9,828 nucleotides of DNA from Sphingomonadales bacterium (GTDB lineage: Bacteria > Pseudomonadota > Alphaproteobacteria > Sphingomonadales > Sphingomonadaceae). The position numbers were made by a program, and so were the translations under genes. Positions 6,646 to 9,828 of this stretch are shown here, one piece after another. The stretch spans positions 1 through 9,828 of the forward strand of contig JAGWUU010000108.1 in the NCBI GenBank assembly GCA_028868335.1, in the 5' to 3' direction. Within the stretch, counting starts at the first letter, position 1; each line of letters starts with the position of its first letter. The notes under the pieces were generated by a model. The model saw only the letters and a program-made list of their open reading frames with translations. It ran no database searches and was not told where the DNA came from.

Positions 6646-9501
6646 ATGCTCTCCCGCAAGGTCCTGCTCGCGCTATCCCTGTCCACGCTGACCCTTGCCG
6701 CCTGCGCTCCGCAGGCAGGCCATATCGCCAGCGCCGCATCCCGCCCCAAACCCGTCTGGGCCTTCGAGGCAAGCGATGTGCCGGTCGACGAGGGCTATCG
6801 CTTTGGCCGCTTGGCCAACGGCATGCGCTATATCATCCGCCACAATGCCACGCCCAAGGGGACGGCACTGGTGCGGATGCAGGTCGACGCCGGTTCGCTC
6901 GACGAGCGCGATGACGAACGCGGCTTTGCCCACTTCGTTGAGCACATGGCCTTCAACGGCAGCACCCATGTTGTCGAGGGTGAAATGGTCAAGCTGCTCG
7001 AGCGCGACGGGCTGGCTTTCGGGGCGGACACCAACGCCCAGACCAATTACGAACGCACGACCTACATGCTCGACCTGCCGCGCAACGATGCGGCCCTGAT
7101 CGACACCGCCCTGATGCTGATGCGCGAGACGGCAAGCGAGTTGACCATCGCCCCCGATGCCGTCGCCCGCGAGCGCGGGGTGATCCTTGCCGAGATGCGC
7201 GATCGCAACAGCTTTGCCCTGCGCAACTACATCGCCCAGTCGGATTTCGTGGCGCCCACCGCGCACTATGTCGCGCGCCTGCCGATCGGCACGACCGAAA
7301 CGCTGACCACCGCCAGCGCACAAGCGTTGCGGGCATTCTACCGCCGTGAGTACGCGCCCGGCCGGACTACCTTGATGGTGGTGGGCGACGTCGATCCCGT
7401 CGCCATCGAAACGGCGATCCGCCAGCGCTTTGCCGACTGGCAGGCGGCCCCTCCCGCCCCGCAGCCTTCCGCCGGTCCGGTCGAGCCGAGGCGCGCAGGC
7501 AAGGCCGACACCTATATCGACCCGGCCTTGTCCGAGCGCGTCACCGCGACCCGCCTAGGCCGATGGATGGACGAACCCGACAGCCTTGCGCAGCGACGCG
7601 AGAACCTGTTGCGCCAACTTGGCTATGCCGTGGTCAACCGGCGGCTGCTCCGGCTTGCGCGGCAGGCCAATGCTCCGTTCCGCAGCGCGGGCCTTGGCAC
7701 CAGCGACGTATTCAAGGCCGGGCGCAGCACGAGCCTCGCGGTCGATACGGTCGACGGCAAGTGGCGGCGCGGGCTGATCGCCGCCGTCGAGGAATACCGC
7801 CGCGCGCTCACCTACGGTTTTTCGAAGGACGAGGTGGCGGAGCAGATCGCCGTCGTCCGCGCCGCAAACCTCAACGCCGCTGCCGCGCAGGACACGCGCA
7901 GCAATGGCCAGCTAGTCGGCGCGGTCCTGGCGCTGCTTTCCGACGACATCGTCCCCGATACGCCGCGACGCTCGCTGGGTCGGCTCGAAGCATTCATCCC
8001 GCAGATCACCCCGAACGCCGTGCTGGCGGCGCTGAAGCGCGAACTCGTCCCGCTTGACGCACCGCTGCTGCGCTTTCAGGGCCGCGTGCCGCCGCTGGGC
8101 GGGGCCAAGGGACTGCGCGGCGCCTGGGACCAGGCCATGGCCAGCACCGTCAGCCCGCCGCGCGAACAGACCGGCGGCGCCTTCGCCTATACTGACTTCG
8201 GCCCTGCCGGGCAGATCTCCGCCGACTCGATCGAGCCGGTCCTTGGCATCCGCGAGCTGCGCTTCGCCAACGGCGTGCGGCTGAACCTCAAGCCGACAAC
8301 GCTGGAAACGGACCGAATCTGGATCGAGGTATCGCTTGATGGCGGGAATTTCCTTGCCACCAGGGATAACCCCCTCGCGACCAGGATGGCCGGGGTGATG
8401 CCGCTGGGCGGGCTGGGCAAGCACAGCAAGGATGAACTCGACAGCCTGTTGGCCGGCCACACCGCGACAACCAGCTTCGGCGCCAGCGACGAGACATTTA
8501 CCTCGATCGCGACGACCAACCGGGCCGACCTGACGCTGCAACTGGACCTTCTCGCCGCGCAGATCACCGATCCCGGCTATCGCAAGGAAGGCGAGGTGTT
8601 GTTCCGGCAATCGAGCAACAACATGTTCGCATCGCTGCGCGCGACTCCCGGAGCCTCGCTGGCGGCGGACGGCGGTGCGATCCTGTCCGACAACGACCCC
8701 CGCTTCAGCCTTGGCAAGGTCGAGGACTGGCGGGCGCTGACCTTCGACAAGCTCAAGGCCACGATCTCCGACAGGCTGAAGCATGGCGCGATCGAGATCG
8801 GCATGGTCGGCGATTTCGACCCCGACGCGGCGATCGCCGCCGTGGCCAGAACCTTTGGCGCCCTGCCCGCGCGCGAGGCCGATTTCCGTCCCTATGAAGA
8901 TCAACGCACCCGGCCCTTCACCGCCGATCGCTCGGTGCGGATTCTCCACCACACCGGCCCCAGGGATCAGGCGCTGGTAACGTACACCTGGCCGACCCGC
9001 GACGGCGAGGATCCTGTCGCCCTGCTGCAACTCCAACTGCTCGAGCGCGTGGTGCGGATCGAACTGACCGACACGCTGCGCGAAAAGCTTGGCAAGGCCT
9101 ACTCGCCCGGCGCCACGAGCAATGCCTCGCGCACCTGGCGCGGGTTCGGGCTATTCGGCATCAGCGCCTCGGTCGATGTCCACGAGGTTGCCGCGACCCG
9201 CACCGCCATCGCCGAAACGCTGGCCGAACTGCGCGACAGGCCGATAAGCGACGACCTGTTGCTACGGGCGCGGGCGCCGCTGCTGGAAAGCTTCGACAAC
9301 CTGCTCAAGAGCAATGCGGGCTGGCTTGCCTATGTCGATCGCGCGCAAACCAAGGTTGACCGCATCGATCGCTTTGCCAAGGCGAAAGAGCGGATTGGCG
9401 CAATCACCGCGGCGGACTTGCAGACGCTGGCAAAGCGCTATCTGACCAAGGAGGCCGGTGTGGAAGTCACGGTACTGCCCGAAGGCGCGACCGCTCCGTA
9501 A
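6646..9501 (+). CDS. M16 family zinc metalloprotease, predicted lipoprotein (PqqL/pitrilysin-like)
   Basis: A 951-residue periplasm-facing protease; the family degrades peptides inside a clam-shaped chamber using one zinc site. Residues 1-20 form a lipoprotein signal with lipobox L-A-A-C20; the residue after Cys is Ala, not Asp, so outer-membrane sorting is expected. The first M16 domain (about 45-200) carries the inverted zinc motif H96-F-V-E-H100 in GFAHFVEHMAFNGS, with E176 in ERGVILAEM as likely third ligand. A first M16_C domain spans about 210-420. The second half repeats the fold from about 535 (LRFANGVRLNLKP), but the matching place has no HxxEH, so it is the non-catalytic half, as is normal in this group. 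Start choice: the longest frame begins at TTG 6628; ATG 6646 gives a compact lipoprotein signal, though no strong ribosome site is seen. GTG 6643 is equally close. The protein is complete. Substrate unknown; pqqL is not claimed, since the match is only by architecture. Confidence 0.93.
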   Translation: MLSRKVLLALSLSTLTLAACAPQAGHIASAASRPKPVWAFEASDVPVDEGYRFGRLANGMRYIIRHNATPKGTALVRMQVDAGSLDERDDERGFAHFVEHMAFNGSTHVVEGEMVKLLERDGLAFGADTNAQTNYERTTYMLDLPRNDAALIDTALMLMRETASELTIAPDAVARERGVILAEMRDRNSFALRNYIAQSDFVAPTAHYVARLPIGTTETLTTASAQALRAFYRREYAPGRTTLMVVGDVDPVAIETAIRQRFADWQAAPPAPQPSAGPVEPRRAGKADTYIDPALSERVTATRLGRWMDEPDSLAQRRENLLRQLGYAVVNRRLLRLARQANAPFRSAGLGTSDVFKAGRSTSLAVDTVDGKWRRGLIAAVEEYRRALTYGFSKDEVAEQIAVVRAANLNAAAAQDTRSNGQLVGAVLALLSDDIVPDTPRRSLGRLEAFIPQITPNAVLAALKRELVPLDAPLLRFQGRVPPLGGAKGLRGAWDQAMASTVSPPREQTGGAFAYTDFGPAGQISADSIEPVLGIRELRFANGVRLNLKPTTLETDRIWIEVSLDGGNFLATRDNPLATRMAGVMPLGGLGKHSKDELDSLLAGHTATTSFGASDETFTSIATTNRADLTLQLDLLAAQITDPGYRKEGEVLFRQSSNNMFASLRATPGASLAADGGAILSDNDPRFSLGKVEDWRALTFDKLKATISDRLKHGAIEIGMVGDFDPDAAIAAVARTFGALPAREADFRPYEDQRTRPFTADRSVRILHHTGPRDQALVTYTWPTRDGEDPVALLQLQLLERVVRIELTDTLREKLGKAYSPGATSNASRTWRGFGLFGISASVDVHEVAATRTAIAETLAELRDRPISDDLLLRARAPLLESFDNLLKSNAGWLAYVDRAQTKVDRIDRFAKAKERIGAITAADLQTLAKRYLTKEAGVEVTVLPEGATAP

Positions 9502-9543
9502 ATTCATCGATGCGAGAAGGCAGTGACCAGGCTGTCTGCCGCG

Positions 9544-9828
9544 CTACGCCACGGTGTCGCGGTAGCGCCAGATCGCCAGCGTGCCGAAGGCCAGCAGCAT
9601 GAACAGCAGCACGCCCACCTCGGGCAGCGCCAGCCGCACGTCCCAACCCTTGAGCATGATCCCGCGCACCAGCCGGATGTAGTGCGTGGGCGGCAAGACT
9701 TCGGCCAGCCACTGTGCCCAGACCGGCATTCCACGGAACGGAAAGGCAAAGCCGGAAAGCAGGATCGAGGGCAGCAGGTAAAGCATCGAGGCCTGCATCG
9801 ACATGACCTGGCTCTGCACCAGCGTCGA
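9544..9828 (-). CDS. ABC-2 type transporter permease, C-terminal part only
   Basis: The frame enters from the right window edge and ends at TAG 9544-9546, giving 94 residues of the C-terminus. It holds two hydrophobic membrane segments (LYLLPSILLSGFAFPF, and GVLLFMLLAFGTLAIWRY near the end) around the conserved ABC-2 segment LPPTHYIRLVRGIMLKGWD. This pattern, with the short tail RYRDTVA, is typical of inner-membrane permeases of the YbhR/YhhJ or drug-export type, which work with a separate ATP-binding protein. From family knowledge about 370 residues is usual, so roughly the first 280 lie beyond the window. It is convergent with the M16 protease gene, with 42 bases between stops. The transported substrate cannot be judged. 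Confidence 0.88.
   Translation of the reverse strand, partial: STLVQSQVMSMQASMLYLLPSILLSGFAFPFRGMPVWAQWLAEVLPPTHYIRLVRGIMLKGWDVRLALPEVGVLLFMLLAFGTLAIWRYRDTVA

Noticed and set aside
7912..9036. 374-codon minus-strand open frame
   Set aside because: Antisense to the well-supported M16 protease gene; low-complexity Arg/Gly-rich product with no domain, typical of shadow frames in high-GC DNA.
9519..9540. GGCAG/CTGCC inverted repeat between the convergent M16 and ABC permease genes, considered as a bidirectional terminator
   Set aside because: Only a 5-base stem with a 12-base loop and no T-run on either strand; too weak to call.
1..9828. Search for a defence, toxin-antitoxin, CRISPR, phage or transposon system, and for tRNA or rRNA genes
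   Set aside because: No spaced repeats, integrase or transposase motifs, terminal inverted repeats, or RNA-gene signatures were seen; all long coding regions belong to metabolic or envelope families.

Overview
The window is GC-rich (codon third positions are mostly G or C) and looks like chromosomal DNA of an alphaproteobacterium, most probably a sphingomonad (Novosphingobium, Sphingobium, Sphingomonas or Erythrobacter type). The reasons are a large TonB-dependent receptor with the plug signature common in that group, a short palindromic intergenic element containing CCCCGC-GAAA-GCGGGG, and the sequence style of the PurC, PBP4 and M16 proteins. This is inference from protein and repeat style, without a database search.

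Left part, 1-5544, all on the minus strand. Reading in the direction of transcription there are four tightly packed genes: an NTF2/ketosteroid-isomerase-like protein, a GNAT acetyltransferase, a nitrilase-superfamily amidohydrolase, and a periplasmic PBP4-type D-alanyl-D-alanine carboxypeptidase. The first two junctions are 4-base overlaps that use TTG and GTG starts, and the third is abutting or 22 bases apart. They almost certainly form one operon. After a 143-base gap comes a TonB-dependent outer-membrane receptor in the same direction, cut off by the window start so that its C-terminal barrel strands are missing.

Middle, 5545-5724, is a 180-base divergent promoter region. To its right, on the plus strand, lie purC (purine synthesis) and, after a 141-base gap holding two adjacent hairpins, a large predicted lipoprotein zinc protease of family M16 (PqqL/pitrilysin-like). 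It ends 42 bases from the convergent stop of an ABC-2 type transporter permease, of which only the last 94 residues are inside the window.

How they fit together: purC is housekeeping. PBP4, the M16 lipoprotein, the TonB receptor and the ABC permease are all envelope functions. The NTF2-GNAT-nitrilase trio is the least understood part. The nitrilase resembles a subgroup in which a GNAT domain is sometimes fused N-terminally, so the adjacent, overlapping GNAT gene looks like the split form of that fusion. I see no rRNA, tRNA, CRISPR array, insertion sequence, phage gene or defence system here. The most noteworthy points are the split GNAT/nitrilase pair and its operon, two low-GC codon patches in the nitrilase (one with a 17-base inverted repeat over the catalytic cysteine codon), and the structured element after purC.
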